From the NCBI GenBank assembly GCA_019454045.1, contig SKCR01049635.1:1-64000 (forward strand): DNA of 64,000 bases. The letters are read 5' to 3'. The notes under the pieces are model-generated. The model was not told where the DNA came from, made no database searches, and was given only the letters and a program-made list of their open reading frames with translations. Below, one piece after another: positions 32,156 to 42,849 of this stretch. Source of the stretch: Zanthoxylum bungeanum. Its lineage: Eukaryota > Streptophyta > Magnoliopsida > Sapindales > Rutaceae. Both the position numbers and the translations under genes were made by a program. Within the stretch, counting starts at the first letter, position 1, and each line of letters starts with the position of its first letter.

Positions 32156-32932
32156 TGTTGATGGTGTTTTTTAAGCACTATGATATTTAAGCATCACGAC
32201 ATGGGTAAAAGAGTAAATTCCCTTCTTGGTCTGGATCGTTGATATCGACCCGACCACATGAGTAAATGGCCGAACACTTGAGTTTGGATGACCGAGTAAT
32301 TATCAGATCGGCAGAATCATTCTCAGTTCAAAGGACTATTATGACCGACCTCATGAAGACCGACCAGATAGCGAGATATGCTCCAGAAGATGACACCCTA
32401 TTCTTGCGGATAAGATAATAAGTTATCCTATTTTCATGGGGAAAACTGGTGAGTCAGAGTCCTAGTAGGATAAAGAAAGTAAGGGTAGTTTTGATTAGGA
32501 ATCCTTATGGGAAAAGGGAATAGTTTTGACTAGGAATCCTTATGGGAAAAGGAAATTGTTTCAACTAGGAAATTCTTGTACAAATAGGAATATGATTTCT
32601 ACACTATTATAAATAGAAGGGTAGAGTGTGCATAAGGGGGGGAGTGAAGATGAGAATCAATATCAGAATCATCAAGATCAAACTTGTAAACTCAAGAGAT
32701 ATCAGAGAAGCATATCTCAATAATAAAAGTATCATTCGTTTTGTGCCCGTGGACGTAGGTCGGACCAAGATCCGCCGAACCACGTTAATTCTCCTTGTCG
32801 ATTGGCGTATTATCTGTCTTTTGCTAAGTTTGCTTTTGTTTCCCATAAACAAAACAAATTCACTATTGAAGAAGGATTGTCTCGGGAGTAATATTCCCAT
32901 ATTGCCCCTGAGACCAAAATCAACCGTCAACA
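32156..32932 (+). repeat. 5' LTR of the Tat-like element
   Basis: TGTTGATGG...GTCAACA, 777 bp. A CTATTATAAATAG box (32601-32613) is the likely TATA region. Confidence 0.9.
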
Positions 32933-32934
32933 GT

Positions 32935-32953
32935 TGGCGCCGTCTGTGGGGAA
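32935..32953 (+). promoter_or_regulatory. Primer-binding site of the Tat-like element
   Basis: TGGCGCCGTCTGTGGGGAA, 2 nt after the 5' LTR, is a primer-site form widespread in plant Ty3/gypsy elements. Confidence 0.8.
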
Positions 32954-32983
32954 CTCAACAAAAAGCAGCTCGCGTAGTAAGAC

Positions 32984-33249
32984 GATGGCAGAAGATGGAA
33001 ATCACCGATCGTCAGAGATTTCACCAGATAGTTCAGGAAATTCAGGATAAAGGTCTGTTGGCCGAGCCTAATTTGAGGAGGTTCCCGATTGAGGAGGGAA
33101 ATAGTAGGGCATACTATATCTACCATAATGTAAGGGGACATGCCACGAATGAGTGCAGAGACCTGCGGGAGCAGGTGGAAGACTTGGTGAAAGAAGGCTA
33201 TCTCAGTGTGTACATAGACCATTCGGTTTTTGAGGTCGACCAAAGTTGA
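32984..33249 (+). pseudogene. Remnant of Tat gag
   Basis: An ATG at 32984 looks like the original gag start but its frame stops within about 23 codons. In another frame, 33049-33249 encodes the gag C-terminus: DKGLL, then YHNVRGHATNEC, then LREQVEDLVKEGYL. This is the F-H-x3-G-H-x-T-x2-C knuckle pattern of Tat gag. The first cysteine of the knuckle is replaced by Tyr, so metal binding is doubtful. A deletion has joined start and end and removed the capsid. Confidence 0.65.
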
Positions 33250-33454
33250 TAGCGGAAGTCATCTGGTCGGATGCGTGGAATGCTGAGGTGCAGAGATGAT
33301 GTATTAAGAAGAGCCTTGCTTGTAGTGACCCTTGTAGAGTTGTAAGAAAGGCAACGAATCCCAAAAAGGTAAGTAAAACATCTTCTGACTTAGGTTGACA
33401 TTTGATTATGCTTGTTTGTTATGGCTCACACAATGGTTTTGATATTTGTTTTAC
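33250..33454 (+). other. Spacer before the minisatellites
   Basis: Short non-coding sequence between the gag remnant and the first 44 bp unit. Confidence 0.5.
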
Positions 33455-33718
33455 GGCTCGGGTCTGCCCTTGTACCGCCGAGACCGATGTTTATTTTCGG
33501 CTCGGGTCTGCTCTTGTACCGCCGAGACCGATGTCTCTTTCCGGCTCGGGTCTGCTCTTGTACCGCCGAGACCGATGTCTCTTTCCGGCTCGGGTCTGCT
33601 CTTGTACCGCCGAGACCGATGTCTCTTTCCGGCTCGGGTCTGCTCTTGTACCGCCGAGACCGATGTCTCTTTCCGGCTCGGGTCTGCTCTTGTACCGCCA
33701 AGATCGATGTTTGTTTCG
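33455..33718 (+). repeat. 44 bp minisatellite, 6 units
   Basis: GGCTCGGGTCTGCTCTTGTA starts units at 33455, 33499, 33543, 33587, 33631 and 33675, exactly 44 bp apart. Each unit holds CTCGG and CCGAG arms able to form a hairpin. Because 44 is not a multiple of 3, all three frames read the same peptide in turn, which creates long but meaningless ORFs. Diverged units continue to 33849. Confidence 0.97.
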
Positions 33719-33849
33719 GGTCGGGGCTGGATTTCGTTCCGTCGAGGCCACTTGTTTATTCGGCTCGGGGCTGGATTTCGTTCCACCGAGGCCGCTTGTT
33801 TATTCAGCTCAGGCTGGATTTCGTTCCGTCGAGGCCTTATGGTTTATTC

Positions 33850-34430
33850 AGCTCGGGGTCGGGTTACGTCCCACCGAGTCGGCTTCTTTGGACTGGGGAT
33901 GTAATATTCCCCCAGAGCCAAGTCTTTCTTTTAGCTCGGGGTCGGGTTACGTCCCACCGAGTCGGCTTCTTTGGACTGGGGATGTAACATTCCCCCAGAG
34001 CCAAGTCTTTCTTTTAGCTCGGGGTCGGGTTACGTCCCACCGAGTCGGATTCTTTGGACTGGGGATGTAACATTCCCCCAGAGCCAATTCTTTCTTTCAG
34101 CTCGGGGTCGGGTTACGTCCCACCGAGTCAGCTTCTTTGGACTGGGGATGTAACATTCCCCCAGAGCCAAGTCTTTTTTTCAGCTCGGGGTCGGGTTACG
34201 TCTCACCGAGTCAGCTTCTTTGGACTGGGGATGTAATATTCCCCCAGAGCCAAGTCTTTCTTTCAGCTCGGGGTCGGGTTACGTCCCACCGAGTCAGCTT
34301 CTTTGGACTGGGGATGTAACATTCCCCCAGAGCCAAGTCTTTCTTTCAGCTCAGGGTCGGGATACGTCCCACTGAGAGACTTATCATCAGCATGGGATCG
34401 GAGCATCTCCCCCTTGGTCGGCCCTCTATT
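33850..34430 (+). repeat. 83 bp minisatellite, 7 units
   Basis: AGCTCGGGGTCGGGTTACGT starts units at 33850, 33933, 34016, 34099, 34182, 34265 and 34348, exactly 83 bp apart, with a variant at 34474. Each has CTCGG...CCGAG arms related to the 44 bp unit plus an added GGACTGGGGATGTAACATTC segment. It is open in all frames for the same arithmetic reason as the 44 bp array. Confidence 0.97.
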
Positions 34431-34712
34431 GGTCTGGGGAGGTAACATTCCCCCAAAGCCAAATGTTCTTCTCAGCTCGGGGTCGGGTTACGTCCCACCG
34501 AGTCGATCGTCATCAGCATAAAGGCAAAAAAATTTCTCCACGGGTAGATATCGGGATCCTCGTTGGCTGAGCACATGAAGGTGGTAGGAAGGACCATATT
34601 TGTACACCATCTTTTTTGAGTGACCACCGACGGACTCATCGGCACACCATCTTTTTTTATAGTTCCCGGCATCAACTCGCAAACTCGTTGTTACCGAGAA
34701 CTAGGGGATAGA
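34431..34712 (+). other. 3' interior of the Tat-like element with polypurine tract
   Basis: A last diverged repeat (34474) is followed by about 190 bp of single-copy sequence and the purine tract GAACTAGGGGATAGA (34698-34712) directly before the 3' LTR. Confidence 0.65.
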
Positions 34713-35488
34713 TGTTGATGGTGTTTTTTAAGCACTATGATATTTAAGCATCACGACATGGGTAAAAGAGTAAATTCCCTTCTTGGTCTGGATCGTTGAT
34801 ACCGACCCGACCACATGAGTAAATGGCCGAACACTTGAGTTCGGATGACCGAGTAATTATCAGATCGGCAGAATCATTCTCAGTTCAAAGGACTATTATG
34901 ACCGACCTCATGAAGACCGACCAGATAGCGAGATATGCTCCAGAAGATGACACCCTATTCTTGCGGATAAGATAACAAGTTATCCTATTTTCATGGGGAA
35001 AACTGGTGAGTCAGAGTCCTAGTAGGATAAAGAAAGTAAGGGTAGTTTTGATTAGGAATCCTTATGGGAAAAGGGAATAGTTTTGACTAGGAATCCTTAT
35101 GGGAAAAGGAAATTGTTTCAACTAGGAAATTCTTGTACAAATAGGAATATGATTTCTACACTATTATAAATAGAAGGGTAGAGTGTGCATAAGGGGGGAG
35201 TGAAGATGAGAATCAATATCAGAATCATCAAGATCAAACTTGTAAACTCAAGAGATATCAGAGAAGCATATCTCAATAATAAAAGTATCATTCGTTTTGT
35301 GCCCGTGGACGTAGGTCGGACCAAGATCCGCCGAACCACGTTAATTCTCCTTGTCGATTGGCGTATTATCTGTCTTTTGCTAAGTTTGCTTTTGTTTCCC
35401 ATAAACAAAATAAATTCACTATTGAAGGAGGATTGTCTCGGGAGTAATATTCTCATATTTCCCCTGAGACCAAAATCCGCCGTCAACA
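34713..35488 (+). repeat. 3' LTR of the Tat-like element
   Basis: TGTTGATGG...GTCAACA, 776 bp, nearly identical to the 5' LTR, followed by TATCT. Confidence 0.9.
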
Positions 35489-35493
35489 TATCT

Positions 35494-36322
35494 TATAAGT
35501 TTTATTGCTTCAAGATTTCAGTTTTGTTACGAATAGTTTTATAGCATGACCGTTTACATGCTTTTAGTACTGTTATAAAGATTTAAAGTTTTTTTTAATG
35601 ATTATGAATCTTCAGCTCAGATACATGCTCAGTATTTTATGTACGGTTTCATTTTTACAAGTTATCTATGTTATAGGAATATAATATTTTCAACTTATAA
35701 TATACGATTCACTTTTATTACATGATCCAATTTATTTAATCTTGTTTTATAAGTATTAGACATATGATTTCAATCCACCAGTATCAAGCCACTCCCTCAT
35801 GTTTAGTGTCCCGAGTTTGTTCACGTTGCCTCATGGGGCACTGATCACCCCCATAGGCTCATGCATGTTCACGTTCATATTTCTTTGCCTATACGGTGTC
35901 AGGTCCCGCTAAGTAGGTTTCACGCCCTCAGGTCATGACACTGGTGAGATTTTTCATGTAAGTATATTATATATATATTTTTACAACAAATATTCTTCAG
36001 CTTATTTTGTTTTCATGTATAAAGAATATTTTTCTTTACCTTTCAACTTTCACGTGGGACCAACATGTTTTACTTTGTTTTCACTATTAGCGTTCACTCA
36101 CTTGGTCACTCTAGCGACTTACCCCCCACGGTTTTATTATGGTTTAGCTCTCAAGTACTCGGGATATATCAGAGAAGATGGATACCAGTTGCAGTCATTG
36201 GAGTCAAACATGTAAGGGGTCCACTCATTTATGTTATGTTGCAGGCCATGGAGCCTTGTAACAAAGTTGACCGAGATATTGTATTGTGTGTAAATATAAT
36301 ATAATCATAGGTTCTTTTATAT

Positions 36323-36371
<49 letters not shown>

Positions 36372-36596
36372 TGTATGTAAGCATGTGAGAGATAAATATA
36401 TTTATGGTATTAATACATGAATATGAAAATTATGTATGGAATGTTTGAGATAAGAATCATTCATCACAGCTTTACACATGAGAAAGTTGAATTAGGTTTC
36501 ATAATTCATTACAGGTCTAGCATACGCATGTCATAGGCTTAAAGGAGGGTCATGCCGTCTCCTGCCGGTCACGTTCCAGATGTACTAGGATGTGAC
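35494..36596 (+). repeat. 3' part of a gypsy 5' LTR with primer site
   Basis: The sequence ends CTAGGATGTGACA at 36596. It is followed by AAATTGGTATTAGAGATCACA (36597-36617), a Met-tRNA-type primer site, so this is a plus-strand Tekay-like 5' LTR whose left part was split by the Tat-like insertion. It contains the Tekay-like CAGGTCATGACACTGGTGAG block (35930-35949). The internal region is cut after about 40 bp by the next LTR. Confidence 0.5.
36318..36369. repeat. (AT)n microsatellite
   Basis: About 50 bp of alternating TA with one interruption, inside the gypsy LTR. Confidence 0.95.
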
Positions 36597-36638
36597 AAAA
36601 TTGGTATTAGAGATCACAATCTTAAGGTATATGACTGA

Positions 36639-37833
36639 TGTAACACCCTGATAATTTCGGGCATGTGATCGGTATGAGACGGCCTAGCCATCACCTGAAC
36701 CCCTAATATGTATCTACTGGCTTATTAACTGACTAACTACATGCATGGCTGTCATGCTAACGTGATCATGAAAATTACTGTAAACATGTTGTATTACTTG
36801 TATGAATATAACTTTAATATACACATTCAGAATATAAACTTACATGCATATCTTATACATACACAACTTAATAACTGCTAACACTTAAATACATGAATAC
36901 ATACAAGGGCTTATAGCCTGACTTGACAATAACTAATTACTAGGTCTGACTCCGACTCTGACGAATGTGGTGTGTAATGACTGATTCTAGGTATGGTTTT
37001 GTCCTCAACATACTTGATCATGTAACCTGCAAAACAACTGGAGAGTGGGGTGGGTCGGGTTTTTTGAAAGACCTGGTTAGTGAAAACTAAATGGCCAAAA
37101 ATAAACTGATACATAAAATATAAATAATTGTAAGCTAAATCTGAAAGTTCATAAATACGTGTAACATCAATGAACATGGCTAGAAAAGCAATAAGATGAC
37201 TAAATACTGATAGTTGGACATGAATACTGAAGCTAAAACGTGAATGGTATCTGACATGACATGCATAAAGGCAACTAAAACATGACTTGAGAAATGTAAA
37301 AGTGAAGATGTGGATGGACATGAACCTGAAAACTAGAACTGACAACGTGAACTGCTAACCTGAACATGACTTGGAATACGTGAATATGACCTAAAGCTAA
37401 CATGAGCTACATAATGTGATTTATGACATGACCTGGAATGTTGTCATGGTTTTCTACCTAATATCATGATTTCCTGATCTGGACCAAAATACCTTGTCCT
37501 GAAGCTACATATATTGAATCTAGATACTTGAATTGAACATGTATGTGCTGACCTTAAATACTGAATTGAGCATGCATGAGCTGGACCTGAATACTGAACT
37601 GAATATACTGAGGTGAAAACTACATGACCTAACTGAAAACATGACTGGATAAACATGATCTGCGTACGTGTACTAAGAACAAGACATGCTTGACTACGAA
37701 AACATAAGGCATAAAATATGGTTGAACTTGTATACATGGAAAATAATGTAGGTTGCTATCTGTAACACATGTAGATGAATAACAAAATGATTAATTGGAA
37801 ACTACATATGCACTAAAAACTCGGGATGTTACA
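36639..37833 (-). repeat. Minus-strand Tekay-like LTR (possible solo LTR)
   Basis: On the plus strand it runs TGTAACACCCTG...CTCGGGATGTTACA (1195 bp), so on the minus strand it starts TGTAACATCCCGAG and ends CAGGGTGTTACA. The flanking pentamers (ACTGA and TGATG) do not match, so either the ends are off by a few bases or the insertion is not a simple solo LTR. Confidence 0.55.
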
Positions 37834-38304
37834 TGATGATACCAAGATGGGTGAGAAGCGTGTATACTCTCATATTTTCTCACTATTTTTGGCGTCATAT
37901 GAGCAATTGTCGGCCACCAACCGACGTACGGTGGCTGGATGCCATCGTGTAGGCCGGCGGTGGTCGGTTGGTCGGCGGCGTGGCCATCTCTCTTTGCGTC
38001 ATGCTGGGTATCGAGTGATAAGAGATGTGTAACTTTACCATTTCTGTAATTTATGAAAATTTGGGGGATTTATAGAAAATTTTCTGAAAATTACAAAATA
38101 GTCCCGGCGAAATTTCCAAACAGATCTTTGTCATTGTACTGATTCGAAAATTTATATTTTTTAGGACCTTCTGGTGTAAACTACGAAATATACTCAATAC
38201 GAAAGTTATTCATTTCAGAAAACAGAGTCTAACAGTTTAAGAATCACATCAATCAGAGTTTGTTTGCTATTTTTATAGCTGAAATAATAAACTTCCCGCG
38301 TATA
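37834..38304. other. Non-coding flank between LTRs
   Basis: Contains a GC-rich patch with inverted CCAACCGAC/GTCGGTTGG arms (37918-37973) and AT-rich DNA. It ends in GTATA (38300-38304), the left target duplication of the solo LTR. No gene. Confidence 0.5.
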
Positions 38305-40292
38305 TGACCGGCTTAAACACACACGTATAACGCAAGCGTACGTATCGTTCAAGTAGTATAAAAAGTATCGATCCCACGAGGACTTAAAACCTTATCTATT
38401 AATTTTTATGAGGTCAAATGATTACTAGTATCTAACAGGTTTTTTAATTGATTTGAAATGGCGACGATTCTAAATTTAAAGACAAGTAAATAAAATTGTT
38501 TGAAAGTAGATTTTAAGAAAATTCAATATTAAAAACTATCTAGGGTTGTGATTTATTCCAATATTATTTAAAGATGAAGTGGTTCTCTTATAGTTGGGTA
38601 AAATATTGATTTATTAACCTGGAACACTAAATTATGTAAAAGCCTCTTCCGATGGTCAATTACAAATACCTAGTATAATCCAATTGAACCATATGTCTAT
38701 GCCAACCAAATTACCTAGATTCATTAAGATTAAGTTCCAATTATGGCTACCCCTGCCCGACAGGTATATTCCTATCCTGTAAGGAAATCTATTAAAAGGG
38801 TTATCTATCCTCAAGGAAGATCGTGGGCTATTGAGTCTAAGGTCTTAAACCTAAAATCCCTATGTCTAGTTCATTTTAAGTTTACCTTATAAATTTTATT
38901 AGTGGCCAGTTAATAAAAAGCATTAAGATTAAGACTCAATAAATAAATCTTTATATTACCCAAATTATATTCTAACCCCTTATAAACCCGTGATATTGAA
39001 ATTCATCACAACCCTAGATAACTAACTTAGTTATGACACATAGCTAGGGCTAATGAAAACTTAAAAGTAAAAGCTATAAGGTAACAGTGCTGAAAAATAA
39101 TTACAGTAAAGTAAAAGCTTAAAAGTAAAATAAAATAAAATGCTAATGCAAAAGGAATTATTTCTACTACTACTTATTTAGATATCTCCCATAAAATAAT
39201 ATATAAACTTGTGATTATTACCAACCAGCCATATAGGCGGTAACCTGATTAAGTCAATTTAAGTCCAACCAGCCATAAAGGCGGAACCAAAATAAGCCAG
39301 CCATAAAGGCGGAACCAAAATTAAATTACCAACCGACCAATCTGGCGGTATCCTTGCTTAGTCAGGTTTAACCAGTTTAAATTAAATAGCCAACCGACCA
39401 ATATAGCGGTATTCCTTTTTAAGTCAAATTTTAAATAGTAAATATATTATTTTAAGGGAGATTAATCTAAATAGTAATAGTAAAAGAATTACCTTTCACC
39501 CTAGCATAAGGAAGTTACCTCCTCATAGTGAATAGTAAAAACTGTAAAATAAAGAAAGTAAATTATTATTATTACAGAACGTAATTAAAAATTACAAAAC
39601 TAAATTAAAAGAAACTTAGAGAGAGAAGAACTCCCTAATTACATCAAAGAAGTGGGAGGGAGAGGTGCACTGAAATCTGAAATTTCGAGCTCTATTTATA
39701 GGCGCGAATAAGGTTCCAGCGTCGCGACGCTGGTTACAGTTCCTCGTCGCGACGCCAGCTACAGTGAGTCGTGGCACAATGACGGCTTGACATGTGGCGA
39801 GGCGGCTAAGAGATCAGATCCTTATCTGATGACGTGACACTGTTCATGACGTCATTACTTACGTCATGCTGACGTGTGGAGGGAGATTGTCGGCATCGTG
39901 AGATCTCGACACGTGGCACCGGCGCACATTAGCATCTCCGTTGTGATGGCGACAAGTGGCAGGCGCAAGATAGCATGATCGGCGCATTTTAGCAGGCGGC
40001 GCACGTTAGCAAACTTTCTGATTGGTCCACGTGTCCACGGCGCATGTTAGCAATTCCGGCGCATTCTGGACGTCGCGACGCGTAAGGCTTCAGCGTCGCG
40101 ACGCTGAAATGACGATTTTGCCCTTTTTGTCCAGTTTTTCCTGTTTTGCTTCAATTCACCTCCAGAATGTCCTGAAACTTTATTTATCTACAAAATAACA
40201 CAAAACACATCAAAATATTCACAAAACTCAAGAAACTATACAAAATATAAGGTTCAATGAGTGGGAAATAGTGATATAAATACCACTCATCA
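38305..40292 (-). repeat. Athila-type solo LTR
   Basis: On the plus strand TGACCGGC...CCACTCATCA (1988 bp), with a perfect target duplication GTATA (38300-38304 and 40293-40297). It is related along its length to the LTR at 17199-19095 in the opposite orientation, keeping the CGCTTGCGTTATAC end, the LTR inverted repeat, the G-box cluster (39750-40060) and the TATA region (39690-39700). A solo LTR is the product of recombination between the two LTRs of a former full element. Confidence 0.92.
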
Positions 40293-40297
40293 GTATA

Positions 40298-41289
40298 GGA
40301 AAATAACAATTTGCATAACCGATTCTTTAAAATTTTCGCGATTTCCAATGCAATGAATTTCACTCTAAAATATTTTGACCTATTTTTCAATTCTTAAACT
40401 TTTATTCTCCAATAACATCTTGTTCCGAGATCTTAAGTTCGATTCGGGAACCCTCCGGTAATATTTCAAAAATTATGGATAGTACATTTATATTTGATGA
40501 GTTAAATGATGCATTTTTAGAATTGCATATTGATTTAAAGAATCATGGAGCTAAGAATACCTCACTTAAAATAAAAATCTATTGCTTTGTAAATGAAATT
40601 GATGATATTGAAAAGCAAGTTGATAGGTTAAAAACGAGAAATGATAATTTAGAATTAGAAAATGATCATTTAGAAAAGGAAATATAAATATTGATTTTAA
40701 AACTTGATTTACTTGCGAATGCTAGTATTTCGATGCATGATAAAATTTCCAACATTGATTTGTCATCTTAATTTGAATGAAATGTTTAATGAGATAGTAT
40801 TTCTTAGGATTAAGGTAAATGACATGATTTTAAGACTCTCAAATGGGAAAAATATTTTACTTTTTTAGGAAGCATGAAATTTTAAAAAATCATTTTGTAA
40901 ATGTTGTTTCATGCAATGACCATATTATTACATGTAATTATTTCTTATGTTTGGATCATAAGAGTTTTATTTTCCCTATGAGAAATGTGTTGGGTACCAA
41001 AGATAATTTCTAGAGTACTTGTATATAGGGGCAAGGATCAAAGAATAAGAGTTAATTGTGTACGAACTCTTCACGAGAAATCATCTCGCATAGCGGAAAC
41101 GCATTTCATCCCTATGATCAAACTTGAAAAAATTTATACTCTTCCTCTCCTTACTACCAAAACTGCACAGTAGTAAACTGTATTTTGCAGTTCGGTAATC
41201 ACCAAAAATACAGCAGCCCTGACCAGCCCCTGTAGTGCCGTAATTCCACAGTGATTTTGGATAATTTCTTCACAATCGGAATAATCCGC
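40298..41289 (+). other. Decayed flank, possibly old copia gag
   Basis: This is the target region of the solo LTR, AT-rich with many stops. It contains the coiled-coil ORF at 40475-40687 and, around 40986, a WVPK motif of the kind found in copia gag tails. No intact gene. Confidence 0.4.
40475..40687 (+). pseudogene. Short coiled-coil ORF, probable copia gag remnant
   Basis: 70 codons. The second half is a charged heptad pattern (EIDDIEKQVDRLKTRNDNLE and on), predicted coiled coil by eye. Such segments occur between knuckles in Sirevirus and related gag proteins. The frame continues past the stop with LKLDLLANASISMHDKI-like sequence. No function is assigned. Confidence 0.35.
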
Positions 41290-41516
41290 TGTTGAGAGTT
41301 AGTTTTCTATTAGTTAGTTTGTTATAAGAAGTATGCTACGCACGTGCATCAGAATGTAATATAAATATCTCAAAAGAAGTGATTGTTTAGCGGCTTTAGA
41401 TCAATACAAAAAGTGTCTAGATTCATTCAATTTTCTCCCTAATTTTTCTCATTGTGCTTCTTCTATTTTCTCAAGAAACAAACAACTTCTTCAGTTCTTA
41501 AATTGCAGATTTTACA
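41290..41516 (+). repeat. 5' LTR of an Ale-type copia element
   Basis: TGTTGAGAGTTAG...GATTTTACA, 227 bp, followed immediately by the primer site TGGTATCATAGCTCA (41517-41531). Short LTRs of this kind are typical of Ale/Retrofit. The 3' LTR lies outside the window. Confidence 0.8.
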
Positions 41517-41541
41517 TGGTATCATAGCTCAAAGCTTAATC

Positions 41542-41717
41542 ATGGCTTCTTCAAACACTAACACATCGTCTCTTATGTTTACATTCACTTCACCTGTTAA
41601 ATTGAATCAATCTAACTGGATGATTTGGAAATCACAAGTTCTTTCTTCAGTACGAGGTAATGGAGTTAAAGATCTTCTTAATGGAACAAGATCTTGTCCC
41701 AACAGTTTATTCGACTA
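41542..41717 (+). pseudogene. Ale copia gag, N-terminal piece
   Basis: From ATG 41542 the frame reads a Retrofit-type gag start: Ser/Thr-rich, then PVKLNQSNWMIWKSQVLSSV and LLNGTRSCP. It is cut at 41717 by the Sirevirus, and the same protein resumes in frame context at 57379. The conserved W-x2-W/WK block is part of the capsid. Confidence 0.85.
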
Positions 41718-42808
41718 TGTTAATTCCAATTTTATTGGCATGTGTCCGGGACAAAATAAGTTCGATTGAGTTGTAATCTATCATGAAGATCTTTGTGTAA
41801 TTGGACTGGTTTTTGGCTGTTGTGCATCAGACATATGTTCATGGTGTGTTCATTGCAGTGTTCGAATGATTGACGTTAGTGCTGCGTTCGTTATTTGGTT
41901 CGAACATGTGGCATTAGTGGCACGTTCTCCATTGGGTTCGAACGGGATCATTCCAGAGAGCAAATGTTTGAGGCACGTTCTTGTTGGGTTCGAACGGGAT
42001 CATTCCAGAGAGCATCCGTTCGTTGTGCGTTCGAGTGGCATTCGGACGAGTCTTTCTAGTAGGCGTCCGTTCGTGCAACGTTCGAGTAAATATTTGAATG
42101 CCAGTCACATCTGAATGTGTTTTTCAGCCTTTTGCCTTTGAAAAACTCTAGATTTTCACTCTACCTATAAATACAACTTGTAGCCGCCATCCCCATTGGT
42201 TGAAGCATATTTTCTTGAGCCAAAATCTCTCAAAGCTTTCAAACTTCTTCATCTTCTTGTCTTCTACATTAATGGTGTGAATCCCTCTTTGATAAACCTT
42301 CAACACAACTTAACCCAAAATTCCTAATCCATCAGAGTTCTTAATAAGGAAGTTTGGTAGTCGGAGTTCCGGCGTTAGGGGTGATACAATCTACTCAGAG
42401 ACTTCAGAGGTTCTGAAGAAAATCGTGGGTCGCGGGCTTGAAAAGTTGCCTTGAGTTCCTGCAGTATTGAGGTACTTGAGTTGGTGGAGTTGCCACCATA
42501 GGTCTTGACCATCGCTGTAAGTTATTCTCTATATAGTGGATTGGGCTGGTGGCCGATATACCCGGAGTGGTTTTTTACTCGCACGAGTTATCCACTTCGT
42601 CACCAAAATTACTTGTGTTGATTTTGTGTGTTTGATTTATATTTGCTGCTTTAATTTATTGTTATTGTTTTTACATTTGCAGCATATTTTAATTGTTGGT
42701 TATTGTGGTTGCTTGTTGAGTTTCCATAGTTACAGTAATCAGAACTTGTCATGTTTATTATTTGTATTTCCGTATAGGGCCAGAACCTAGGCTAATCGCA
42801 AATTTTCA
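41718..42808 (+). repeat. 5' LTR of the Sirevirus
   Basis: TGTTAATTCC...AATTTTCA, 1091 bp. It contains a cluster of TTCGAAC palindromes (41861-42100) and the TATA-like CTATAAATAC (42162). Confidence 0.85.
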
Positions 42809-42810
42809 AT

Positions 42811-42824
42811 TGGTATCAGAGCCT
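42811..42824 (+). promoter_or_regulatory. Primer-binding site of the Sirevirus
   Basis: TGGTATCAGAGCCT, 2 nt after the LTR, complementary to initiator Met tRNA. Confidence 0.9.
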
Positions 42825-42849
42825 GAACTCGATCTTTGACCCATTAGCT

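Larger units (their letters stand above)
32156..35488 (+). mobile_element. Non-autonomous Tat-like gypsy element with minisatellites
   Basis: Two LTRs (777 and 776 bp, roughly ten differences by eye) are flanked by a perfect target duplication TATCT (32151-32155 and 35489-35493). The 1.78 kb interior has a clear primer site, a remnant of gag, two blocks of GC-rich tandem repeats and a purine tract, but no pol. Close LTR identity implies recent movement using enzymes from another element. Confidence 0.92.

Noticed and set aside
32626..33249. 207-codon ORF running from the Tat-like LTR through the primer site into gag
   Set aside because: It crosses the LTR end and PBS, which are not translated as one protein in this family. 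Only the gag tail within it is meaningful.
33402..34521. Long overlapping open frames in all plus-strand frames and on the minus strand over the GC-rich repeats
   Set aside because: Unit lengths of 44 and 83 bp are not multiples of three and contain no stop, so every frame is open by arithmetic. There is no start context or domain.
36639..37833. Clean solo LTR with target duplication
   Set aside because: The ends look right, but flanking pentamers do not match, so I report it only as an LTR.
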